This document shows, piece after piece, positions 23,501-35,086 of a DNA stretch of 64,000 nt. A program made the translations under genes and the position numbers. Within the stretch, counting starts at the first letter, position 1. Every line of letters begins with the position of its first letter. The DNA is from Cinclus cinclus (Eukaryota; Chordata; Aves; Passeriformes; Cinclidae), in assembly GCF_963662255.1 (NCBI RefSeq), contig NC_085050.1, positions 21,996,131-22,060,130 on the forward strand, in the 5' to 3' direction. A model generated the notes under the pieces. It ran no database searches, was not told where the DNA came from, and saw only the letters and a list, made by a program, of their open reading frames with translations.

Positions 23501-26500
23501 AATTCACACAGATTGCAAAAAAGGCTAGTTCATATTTACCAATATACATTAAAAACTAATGCTCAGTGCAATTATCCCATTAATTACCTTCTATAAAACA
23601 TTTCCATTCAGTTTTTGTTTATATGGAGTAAAAACACAGGACTTTATTCGGGTACAGATAATCAGAAAAACCTCAAAGACAGTTTAAGAAAACAGAGGAA
23701 AGCCAAGGGCAAAAGCTAGATGCCAGGGAAAGGTCAGCTTGCTGTTTTCACAGCCAATTACCAGCACCCAGTATCCATCAAACTACAGCCTCAGCTTTCT
23801 CCCATTTCCATGCCATCCTTCTCCAATAAAGTTTTACAGTGGCACCACAGAAATCAGTGTGGCTGCACGTTCCTCCTGGAGAGTGAAACTATTTCTCTCA
23901 GAGCACCTAGCTACCCAGGTTTTCCAGGTGGGGGAAAGCCAGGTTTGAGAAGCAAGGAGGCAAATCAGCCCCCATCTCTGGGTAGGAGGCAGAATTTGAA
24001 TCAAATTCTCCCAAATGGCCTAAGAGCCAAATCTGCCTCTAGAGATTAACACTCTTTAAAAATCCAACCCAGTGACTTTCTCGTCAAAGGGCAATATGTC
24101 ACACTGACCAATAAATAAAGTTCCAACAAGATATTTGCTTTATGACAGTGTGACCTGAGGCACACCATTTATAGTCCCTGGAACAAGGAGTTCTGCTGGA
24201 AATGTCAGCCTGGTGTTAGCATACAGCATTACACCTGCATGAGCAAATGCACAGGCGAAACACACTCCAGGAAATTTTGGTGAATATAGCCCATTCCTTT
24301 GCACAGAATTAAAGCAAGGGAAAAAAAAAAAAAACCTAAGCTGTCTTGATGCCAGACAAACTAGGTCTTTTAAGGCAATGAATCTTTTCCTATAGTCTTC
24401 AAGTATTGTTTTACTGAGAGACTAAAAATGGTTGCAAATGCAATCAAGATTGGCAATTCAATAACACCACAGAAATGCAGCTGTATTTCACTGCTATCTC
24501 AGCATTATCACATTTTAGCAACAATTGGACCTTTTTGATGCTGTGGTCAATACTTTGGACCTGTCTTCTGAGAAATAGTTATTGAAATTATAGTGTAAGA
24601 GCTCTTTGCTCTTGTTCATGAAATTGTTGTGTGTAATCATTCCCTTAGCCACCCATCACCACTCAATGTCTGTGAAGGAAATTGGTTTAAAATAACCAAT
24701 GGAAAAGTTCACCTGCACTCTAAAGAGCTCTAGATTAAATTATTTCTATACTTTACACTTTAATCTAAGTGCTGTATTTAAAAGCAAAGAAAAGCCTGTT
24801 GAATCAAGAAGAATTCATGTAAGAGAAAAAGTTATATCACATAAAAGGGTCTTTATTAAAGTATTGTATCAGAGTCATTGCTTGAAAATTTTTGAGTGTG
24901 ACTTATAACTGTTTTGAGTATTTGTCTGTTTTAAAAGGTTTGTTATTCATTTTCACAGACTTCTGTAACTATGCTTTTCTACTCTCTGCTGACCAATTTT
25001 TAGGTGAAAAGTTCAGGAACAACAAGGTTAAAAAAAGTGTCCTCTTATGTTTTCCACACTTGTTATGTAAAAGCAGTATTGTGATGAAGCATCTTGAGCA
25101 GTGAAACTGGGGGAAAAGACACACCACTCCATCACCACTTCCTCAAAAAAGGGTGAAGGAAAAATAAGTGCATCGGGTGTTTAAGTATCTTTCAGGTTAT
25201 GTCTGATATGAGAGAAGAAACAGATAAAATCTGATAAGGAAGCTGACTTATGTGGCTTATACTGTTCTAGGATTCCTAATTTTAATGCACATATTTGATC
25301 CTTCTCAAACATCCCAACAGGTGTCTAGATCTAAACAGCTCTAGATTACAGGCTGCAAGATTGTCTCAGAAATAGCTGCCTGAGCCAAGCACATCCCAGC
25401 CTTACCATCCACTGAAATACCTGATTGGTGCCTCTAACATGCCAGGCATTTATGTGAACTCTGGACCACCAATACCTGACATAATTAACATTATTATTAT
25501 TATTATAATGCTCATAGAATAAACTAAATTTGCTTACACAACATATAAAATTCTTCTGATGAGAAAAGCATCTTTGCCAGGTGTCACAATGCAAACCATA
25601 TTACTTATATGGATTTCATGTTATGATCCAATTAAATAGCAATAAGGATAAGGAATAATGAAGAAAGTGATAAAAATATTTTATCTGTTTTAATACAAGA
25701 CAACTTGGCGAAATTTGTTTTTTAAAATGAGCAAAATCAAATTTTTCTTTCAAACATGATTCTACTGCACCAAGTATATTGTTCTCCGGGTTTTACTTTC
25801 ACTTCTCAAAATCAATTTTTCTGTGTGTGCCTTAACCCAGATATTGTGCCCTGTGCATAGGTGTCTGATTCTCAGACTTTCTGGGAGCTATGAATTTGGG
25901 CAGGTGGCCAAGCTGTTAATTTTCATCTTCTGTTTCAGTCTTGCCAGAAAAATACAGGTTTTGTCTGAACAATGAATTTATACCATGTGCTTTGTGGGTC
26001 ATACCTAATCCTTTGTGTAGGACTCACTTTGGGCTATCAGTATCAAACCAAGGGTGTAACTCTGCAGACTCGAGCTATTTATAGACAGGTTTTGGTATCT
26101 TTTCCTTCTGTTTGCATTCCAATTTGAAAATCCATTTATCACTTGAAATCTTACAGCCACAGAAAGTACACTTGTTTCCTTAATCCTCTATTCCTCTATA
26201 AATTTTCTTTTAAATAGTGAAACCAACACTGTCTCTTTTCCCTGTGGGTTCTATTTGCCCCTCAAGAAGTTAAAGTTTCATATATCCCCCTAATCTGTTG
26301 ATTCTTTAGCCTGTTAAGCTGCCACAGATGTTAAAATTGCCTTTGTCAAACAATTATGATGTTCATAAACCACTGATTCTTCTTATTTTCTGAAATTATT
26401 TTCCATTCTCTATATCATTCTAGCTTGATGCAAAAAAAAGAAAATGCACAAAAAATTTGTTTTATAAGGCCAGTATTTGAGATGAGCCCCAGGAGCATGG

Positions 26501-26613
26501 CTTATTGCAAACCTGTTATTTGCAGTGCTGTAACAGCTGCATTAAATGAGTATTTGTTAGCATAAACTAAACCTGACTGAATTTCTCTAAAGTAAATTTA
26601 GGACAAATAATCC
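17550..26613. other. intergenic, non-coding
   Basis: No gene or transposable element is recognised. The first part (to about 18180) is less AT-biased and contains an octamer-like ATGCAAAT at about 17993. A perfect 12-bp hairpin lies at 19335-19363. A GC-richer patch at about 22560-22760 gives overlapping short open frames in several frames, which reflects composition and not coding. The rest is plain AT-rich sequence. Confidence 0.6.
19335..19363. repeat. perfect inverted repeat (12-bp stem, 5-nt loop)
   Basis: TATCTCCTAGCA and TGCTAGGAGATA flank the loop CATAA. The stem is bordered by a T run on the left and an A run on the right, which could lengthen it with a small mismatch. Confidence 0.9.
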
Positions 26614-26614
26614 A

Positions 26615-26697
26615 GTATATATATATATAGATATATATTTGTGTATGCATATTTATTTATGTAATCCAGTGTGTATATATATATATATATATATGTA

Positions 26698-26731
<34 letters not shown>
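26615..26731. repeat. compound (AT)n microsatellite
   Basis: Three AT-dinucleotide blocks are separated by short interruptions. The blocks are anchored by repeated AATCCA words at about 26610, 26663 and 26733, suggesting that the array grew by duplication of a larger unit. Confidence 0.9.
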
Positions 26732-29700
26732 CAATCCAAATAATCCGTGGTATGCTCTGTGCTACTGGGCTTGAATTGTTCAGTATCATGCCACAGAAGA
26801 GCCCAGATTTGTATGTTCTGCTCTTGACATGAAATAAATTTAATAACAGACTGAGATTTCTTTGTTCAGTACAACAGACTCATTTTTCTGGCCTGTACAA
26901 TTCTGGTTCATCTCACATTCCTACAGCCTGCAATATTGCTGTCCACAGAACTCACTGTGCAGTGCAGTGCTAACAGGCTGAACAGCTCACCTAGGTACTG
27001 GCACAAATTCTCTAGGACTTGAAGGACTGGGTCCATCAAGAGCCTCCTGTTTTCCAGATTTCTCCTTGTGTTTCTCAACCTGTACAAGTTTATTGCTACC
27101 CTGCAGGATTTGTTTTTTATTCAGGTTGTTTTGGTTTTCCTCATCTCCATGGCATTCCCTGTAAGAAGCATATTATTCTAAGATACATTTTAAAAAAGCC
27201 TTTTGTGCTCCATACAGAGTCTCCTGAATAAGGCTCTGGAAAAGAAGTTTCTTGCAAAAGAAACTACATGAATAAATACACTACTGCCCAGGAGAAGTCA
27301 TGCTCCTTCTCCCAGACAAAATGGAAAGGTTAACTCCATTAAGGCCTGCAGAGACTGAGTCCTTCATCCCCAAAATATCCTCTTCACACAGCTTTTGCAG
27401 CTCCCTTGACAGAAGGATAATTAAGTTTATATTGGCAAAGACCCTATGCATTTATGCCAGGAAAGTCCCACACAATTTGAAATTAATCAATAGCACAGAA
27501 ACCCCCTCCCACCTACCACATGGAGCCCAGCCTCCAAAAATCTGCAGCCTCTGTAGGGTGGTATTTGAAATAAGCATGTTTGCAGAAGTAGCTTCACCCT
27601 CCTCCCATGCCACCTTCCCACACAAGGAGATCTTTTGGTACTTTCCTCCCATGGGAAAAATAACACACCTATGTGGAAAACAAAGGCAAAAAATGCCTGA
27701 TTTGAGAAAATCTTCTCCCTACTGAGCCAATTCACTTTTCTCCCATTGAGAAAAAATGTATTTCTAGTCCAGGAAAACACAACACAAATATGATTTAGCC
27801 TTCATGTCAGTAAAGATCTAGTAAGAAAGGCTTGCCTGAAACAGAGCCTGAGCTCTACCCTACATTTTGAGGCACTTCCTTTGCTTTCCAGGAGGCCTGA
27901 AGATCTCCCTATGGGAGCAAGATTACAATTAATTACCACAAAGCTTTCCATGCATTTTGAAAGGCTTTTCCAGGCTTTTTGAAGCATTCAGGTGAGACAC
28001 CTGGAAGACTCTGAGGTGTTTGTTACTCACAGTGTACAATTACCCAGCTCCCATTGTACTTCAGGGTTTTGCCCCCTCCCTTCCTGCAGGATTTCCCCAT
28101 GCAAGGAGGCTCCAGGTGTCTTGTCTCTGAGCTACCATCAGGGGTTTGCAGCAATTCCTTGTCTGGGTTACAGCAGCATCTCCAAGCACTATAAGGGATA
28201 AAGGCCTCACTGCTTTGGCTGTCCCAGAGACACCTGATAACACACACAACATATTTAAGCATTTATAGATTACCTAGATTCTTCCATGCTGGATCCACGC
28301 TTCCTGCACATCCTTACTTTAGGGAGAATAAAGAGGCACAACCCAACCACATCTTGCTTATTATTAAAGAATACATTATCCCTGAGAAATAAATGCTCTG
28401 GTTTTTTTATCCCTTTGGGTTTAGGAGGCACATAATTGCAGGTACCTGAAATCCCAAATGATGGGTGTCATCAGGAGGTAATTGCACAACCTGTGGTGAC
28501 CACTGCCTCGTGTGGCTTTGGCAGCAGTGGGTTCCAGTGTCTGCACTGGGCCTGAGGTGGCTCAGAGCTCACCCAGAGCAGCAGGGACTCCCCAGAGTCA
28601 GGGAAACTCCAGGTTTACAGGGAAAATTATTGGCTGCAGTCCAGCGCATCACCGCCCACCTTCATCTTGGTTCTTCTACTCTTGGTATGCTGTTTTTCAG
28701 CCTCTTCTCTCCCAGTTTAGCACAATTTATGTTTCAGTAGCCTTGATGAGGAACTTTAAGTTGCTTTGGATAATGGTGCTGTCAAGCTGCCTTGCTCAGA
28801 CAGAAGGGATCTACCAGTAGCATGCTGCTGTCAAGCCCAGGACTTTAAGACAACTGAAAAGATTTTGCTAGACAGTGTCTCATGCATTAAAAAACTAATA
28901 TCCAATACAGCCAGCTAGGCAGGGAGTTGTGAATTGCTCTACCATGGAATGGTGCTTGACTGCAGCTGGAGCTGGACCAGAGCTGTGTCCCATGGACCAC
29001 TCCTGCAGCACACCCACATGTAGAACAACAGAGAGCAGGGGCAGGCAGTGCCAGCAGGAAGCACAACCAGACTGCTGGGAGTTAGTCAGGCCTGTTAATC
29101 ACAAAGCTGTCCTCCCCAGTCATTGCTGCACCCAAAACACACACCTAATTGTCCTCATATTAATGTTTGCCACCTATTTCCTTCTTCTTAGGCTTTGCCT
29201 AGGGAGCCATCATTTCTCAAGTTTCCACACTTCTTCACAGGTTGAAAAACTTTCTACTATCTGAAAGGGTAACAAGTGGAAAAAAGAAAACAAAACAAAA
29301 TAAACAAATAAACAAAAAAATAAAAGAACAAACAAGCAACAGATCTTTCAGCATAGCTTGAACTAGCCAAGTTTTGTTCCTTTTATACAGCATCACATGC
29401 AGAATGTTCCTTTCCACAAATAACAGTACTGAAGGGGTTTCTCTCTCCCAGTTCAGGCTTTAGCAGTGCTTGTGCTTTAACACCATGTCACAAGTACAGG
29501 CATTGCAGATTAAGCCACAGGCTTGTTGTACAACTCCCATGTTGTTTTTGGCTGTTCAGCACCAAGGGAATAAGGAACTGACTAGCAAACACAACCTTTG
29601 CTGCAGGAAGAAAGGAGGAAATCAGCAGAGAGCTGTCTCTGTCTCACCTCTGGGGAAAACCACTCCTCCCTCTTGCCAGGGGACACTTCAGTGCTGCACC

Positions 29701-32220
29701 CAGAACCAGGGGGACACCTTAGAGACACCCTCAGCTCCAGCTGTCTTAGGGCAATGCAATGGTTTCTGCAGCTGTCAAGGCCTCTGACCACAGCCTCTCA
29801 CCTTATGAACTCAGGTTCAACACTAGCCACAGCAGGCTGGTGGTTTTTTCAGAACTTATGTTCATTGTGAAGCTTCAAATTCACTTTCTCCTGTTGAATA
29901 CATACAGCGTAAGGAATAGGTGAGATGGGAGCTGACTCTTAGCAGCAGTTCAGCATCACAGAAATTTAATTTTGACAGGAAACTCCAGAGCAAGTCATTC
30001 GTAAGTCACTTTTGCAAGAACAATTTGCTACAGAGAAAATAAAAACATACAGCTTGATACAATTAAAGAATTTCAAGAGGTAGTATGTCTGATAACACAG
30101 GGTGAAAAGGCCTTCTTTCCTGTGAAGGACAAAAATATCTTATTCCTTCAGAGCCCTTCCTCACCTTACCTCAATGAGGTGTGAAGACTGAAACTTGATC
30201 AGATAGCAGAAGGCTTAGGAGAGCACTGACAATATTTTTATGCAGATTTGCCTGTCCATCCTAACTGAAATGAATTCTGATATCTTTTTGACATCAAGGC
30301 AGGATTTGATAGAATCTAGAAGCTATCTGGGTCTCCATTAGTAACTCAACCAACCACTTTCCTGTCCCTTCACCATCTCATCTTTCCAGCACTGTGATCC
30401 AAACTGGGAAAGCAGCCCAGTTCTTTGGATATCAAACTGGGAAGGAGCACAAAAAACTAAGCCCTGATATTTTTTCCAGGGTCCCAAGAACCTCAAGGTT
30501 CTCTCAAATAGGTAAAGACCATCACAAGGATCATGCTATAAAATTAAGTGGAAAATAGTCTTTTCACAAAGAATTTTTAAAAGAAACCACAAGAAAATTA
30601 CATTTTCTCAACCTGAATAAAGCTACATCTTTGTGGCTTCTGTAAATCAGACTTACTTTTCCCTATTCATCCTTATTAACACATGCCATTTAAAAAATAT
30701 ATATAATAATTAGGAATGCCTCTAGATGTTTAAATATGGGAAGAGTATATGGTGAATCACCACAGCAGAAGACATAGGATGCTTCAAGAGACAGCACAGA
30801 CCCTTACAGGCTCCAGTCCCTGGTCCACAAAAGCATCCCTGTAGGTAGAACCTGAGAAAGAGTTTAAACAGCTGGGAGGGAAAAAAAGAGTTCTTACTGG
30901 AGGTATTATTTATTCTTAGTTCCTGTGAATCACTTAGAACTTCAGTTAAATATGATTTGTAAAAGAAAAGCACTGCATCCTGATTTGCTTTGGGATGCAT
31001 AAATTAACTCCAGGATTTTAATTGATTTTAACATTAAAAAATAAGTTTTAAAAAGCTGAGGAAACAACCATTGAAAGAATGAATTCACATGACTGAAAGA
31101 CTGGTATCAGTCATCTATGACTGCATTGCAGAAAAAAAGTCTTTGCTGGACTTATCTATCCTCCAACTTCAAAATTTTTATAAAGCTCATTCAATATGTG
31201 ATACATAGAATTTTTGAATGTAAAATCAAAATAAATATTGAGTAATAATAACTTTTGCATTACATTGTCTGCTTAAAATCCCTGGACTACATACAAATCC
31301 ATTAGTAAGTTAAAACTACAACAGTGAAATAAGTAACTGAATTTCAGACCTTCTTTACATAGGAAGTGAACAAAGACTGTGAACAAGGAGGATGTCTCTC
31401 ACCATTTAAAACTACCCCTTTGGTTTCAATCCTGCATATGCATATTGCCAGTAAATACAACACCTGGCAAGGAAGGCAGTCTCACACCAGCACACGGCAG
31501 GGCTCTCCAGGCACTGGAAATGTGACAACCCAGCCTGTATTAAATGCTACACAGCAGCATTGCTTCAGCTGCAAAACCAATACCAAAGCACCTTGTGGAG
31601 AGACCAATGGGTACTTCTCACAGCTCTAAAGAAAAAGGGTGGTGTTGCACTAACACAGTAAAACTGAAGCAATTCTGTACAAAAAAAAAAAAGATGTGTT
31701 AATTTAAATCTGGATTATTTATTAGTTTATTTTTGCTTCACAGCAGTGCCATTTCTACAGCCAAATTAGGCTTCAGGCTTAAAGAGATGCTTGGATTGTC
31801 AGTCTCATAGGATTAGTGATTTTAAATTGAGGAATGGGTTGCAAGAAAAAAGTAATTTCATGCTTTGAAAAGAACTTCTATTTATTTCAAAGACTTGGAA
31901 CCTAGAACCATCACTCCATAATCTTATTCAAACATTGAATGCCATCAATGCATTTTAAATCAGCATTTAATTAGGTTAAAGAAAGAAAACAGGAGCTGCT
32001 GAAGAAAGCCCAGTAAGAATTTCTATTTCTAGATAAAGCTGCTTTAAATGCATAACCAATTCTGCTAACTGTGGGATGTGATGCACACGACTGAGTTTAT
32101 AGGTGTTTAGTGAGAGTTTGTGCCACTCAGTGTGTCACTGTGAGCAGTCAGCACAAAGAGAATGATATAAATATAGAAGAGTGGGCCTACAATCTCTAGT
32201 CCTAATTGGGAAAAAAAAAA

Positions 32221-32226
<6 letters not shown>
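26732..32226. other. intergenic, non-coding
   Basis: No gene or repeat family is recognised apart from an A/C-rich low-complexity tract at 29279-29340. The longest open frame is 141 codons at 27300-27725 (+); it has no recognisable domain, and overlapping frames on the other strand are similarly open. Confidence 0.6.
29279..29340. repeat. A-rich low-complexity tract
   Basis: AAAACA and AAATAAAC words dominate. It has no adjoining recognisable element body that would make it a retrotransposon tail. Confidence 0.8.

Positions 32227-32274
<48 letters not shown>
32227..32274. repeat. (AT)24 microsatellite
   Basis: This is an uninterrupted run of AT dinucleotides, about 48 bases, preceded by an A run and ACATACAT. 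A likely polymorphic locus. Confidence 0.97.
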
Positions 32275-32276
<2 letters not shown>

Positions 32277-33609
32277 CATAAGTCATACCCAGTAGCATTT
32301 GCCCTGGCCTACAACGTTTACTTTCCTTCTAAAAACTTTCATCTGCCCAAATCAAAAAAGTCCTTTCTAAGTTTTTATTAGCTCAAATGAGTATACAGAC
32401 TAGGCAAGATTTAGGGAATATTTCCTGTGTTTAAATTTTGTCAAATTAACAGTGCTGTACCTAAATCCCTTCCAAGCCATAACATGATTTTTAAAAAACT
32501 AAATTATATCAGTGTGGAAATCTGTAGCAGAAAGAGAAGAAATAAAAATTAGGTCAGTCTAAGTGAATTGCAGTAGCTTGTCTGAAAAACACCTTTGCTA
32601 CCCACCTTGAAAAGACATTAGAGACCACATTATGGAACTGTTTTCATTTTGAAAATCTTCTTCATTACTGCCTGCTTTGCTGAAATGACTTTCAAAATCA
32701 TCATCTTTGCTACTCCTGCTTTGCTTAAAGGACTCATTGCTGATCCCTCCTCCTGAGCTTTAATTTGTCTGGAGGATGAAAACAGTACCAACATTAAAGC
32801 TAGAAATTTCAAATTAATGAGGAGAAGCTAGCTTCAGCAGGATTTTATGTGCCTTTTAGGCCCTTATGTGAACATTAAATTTTAACAAAAGACTCATATA
32901 TTTCTTACACAGTGGAGGTGCCCCACCACAGTCTGGTCCCTGCACACACAGAAAGCAGAAGGAGAAAAGGGTAGAGCTATTGACTACTTTGGGGTTTTCT
33001 GGCCTTTGGGTACAGCTTTACACCTCCCACACATAAGTTGGGGAACTTCAGGAGAAGCAGTAAGCATTGAGTAAGCCTCATATTAACATTTCGCCTCACT
33101 GACACCTGCTCCAGTCCTGGCTCTTCAGGACTAAGTGCTCCTGCTGCTCTGATGCAAACACCAGAAAGGTCTCAGCCAAACTCCCATGGATTGCAAACCC
33201 CACCCCATAGACATGACAGGAGTGTTCACACTGTGGGTGCAAGTATTCCACAGCAAATAGTAAACCAAATATATGTGTCATTTTTAGCAAGGGTTGATTA
33301 CACTGATTACTGATGTAGGATGAGTTGCCTAAGTGTATGTCAGCTATAGAATAAGGGCCCATCCATTTGTTCCACTCTTCATCAGTGGAACAGTGTCAGT
33401 ATCATAATTGTGAAGCAAGACAAAACCAGTTTCCACCCTTTCAAGAAAAACTCATTCTCAAAAGGAGGATACACTCTACCAAAAGCAGAAGGAAGAATCA
33501 GCAGCCACTGCAATTCACTTATCTTTCTAGAGGAATGTATATTATTAAAAACTGAATTTGGTAGTATAGGACATTCCACACTCTAGCTACAGGGAGTAGG
33601 ATTATATAC

Positions 33610-33650
33610 TTACATACATACATAAATTTATATATATATATATTCATATA
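33610..33650. repeat. (ACAT)n/(AT)n simple repeat
   Basis: Three to four TACA/ACAT units are followed by an AT-dinucleotide block; short and imperfect. Confidence 0.8.
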
Positions 33651-33761
33651 ACAAAAATGATGAGGAGAACTTGCTCATAAGTCTGTTTCCTAGCACTGAA
33701 GATTCAAAATGTCATCTGAAGGACCTCTGTTTCACATTGGCTCATTCTTTAATTGTGTCAA

Positions 33762-33794
33762 TATAATTGTGTGAATTGCAATTACACAATTATA
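33762..33794. repeat. inverted repeat with one bulge
   Basis: The outer arms ATAATTGTGT and ACACAATTAT pair. One G is bulged, and the inner AATTG/CAATT then pairs. It lies in an A+T-rich context where such symmetry is more likely by chance. Confidence 0.7.
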
Positions 33795-34944
33795 CATTAA
33801 AATGAACAAGTCCCACTCTGAAGTCTGAGCCCCAAAGGCTATATATGTTATCCAAATATATAACCAAATGTTAAGTACATTGGGATTCTTTCAACCACAA
33901 ATTTAAGTAATTGCAATTATTCCAAATGCTGCAATAGAAGCATCATTTTCCACTAATTATAGTTCAGAACATTTTTCTACTACATCTTCTGGTAAAGAAA
34001 TACCATTTTTCAAAGTCACCCAATTTCCCTAGCCTTAAGCAAAAGACTTCAGCTAAATTTCATACCTCTATTAGCACAATCTTTACTATTAAGCCATTTG
34101 TGTTAGTTTTTGACTGACTCTCTAATCTTCTGACTGACAGGATTATGGACGTAATGTGTTTCCTCAAGGGATTTTTCTACCTACAGAATCAGTCTGCTAA
34201 CTTCTTACTCTCTAAATTATAGCCCATGATTTAATGTCATCCATTTCCACATCCTCAAAAGCATGAGTGTGAGACCCTATTTCTAGAGGTGGCTCCCCAT
34301 AGTTCTTTGCCAACCAAAATGCCTTTGACAGTGAATTACACTCTTCAGAAACCTTACTAATTTTTGTAGCTAAAAAGTGATTTCCTTTCTCACCACCAAA
34401 AAAGTCAGAGACTGGGAGATGCCTGGATACCTGGGAATACTGTTAACAGAAACAGGCCCTAAGGAAGATACCTGCAACCTAAATAAAGGCTGGCAAGACT
34501 AGCGAAATCATTTGGATATATTCGCATCAGGTAGTACATGCCACATCAGACAGTGTTAATGAAAGAGGCAGTGGAAAGCAACATCTACAGCACACACATC
34601 TCCCCTTCCCTTCCACCAGTAAATACATGATTTGTTGTAAGAATATAGACAACAAAAGCTCCTCATAAGGGCAAGCAAAAAGAAGATTCACAGCAGGTCT
34701 ACAGAGAGGGCCTGCAGGGAGCAGAGCATCAGGGAAGAATCAGGGAAACATGAGGTCAGGCTTACAGCACATCCTTGGCTCTGCCCAGCTGTAAGTCACC
34801 TCTTATGGCTTGGTGACACCACAGCACTACAGTCAGACACTGATCCTCCACTGATCCAGTTTTCCTTTACAGAACAAAGGCTGAAGACAATGCTTTCCTG
34901 CAGTGCACCCCCTTGAAGTTCCTGGCACGATGCAGAGGCAGGTG

Positions 34945-35086
34945 AGACTGGATCAGTTGGATAGAACCTGGTGCTGATACTGCCAAGGTTCTGGGTTCAA
35001 TCCCTGTATGGGCCACTCACTTAAAAGTCAGACTCAATGAACCTTGTGGATCCCTTTCAACTCAGAATATTCCATGATTCTGTCAT
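34945..35086 (+). mobile_element. TguSINE1-like SINE (tRNA-Ile head, CR1-type tail)
   Basis: The 5' part resembles a decayed tRNA-Ile: a weak A-box region (ggatcagttggatagaacc), then tggtgctgata and a B box within gggttcaatccctgtat, closing with gggcca. It is followed directly by a CR1-type 3' end (ttgtggatccctttcaactc, then attccatgattctgtca). A tRNA-Ile head joined to a CR1 3' end is the structure of TguSINE1, a SINE of passerine birds. Such elements are copied by the CR1 machinery through the shared tail. No clear target-site duplication was found, and the copy carries many substitutions. Confidence 0.8.

Larger units (their letters stand above)
32275..34944. other. intergenic, non-coding
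   Basis: Nothing coding is recognised. It contains a short ATAC/AT-rich simple repeat (33610-33650) and a bulged inverted repeat (33762-33794). Confidence 0.6.

Noticed and set aside
27300..27725. 141-codon open frame
   Set aside because: No domain or family is recognised, there is no splice or promoter context, and the opposite strand is similarly open over the same bases.
34949..35020. A functional tRNA-Ile gene
   Set aside because: The A box and stems are degraded and it runs directly into a CR1-type tail, so it is the head of a SINE.
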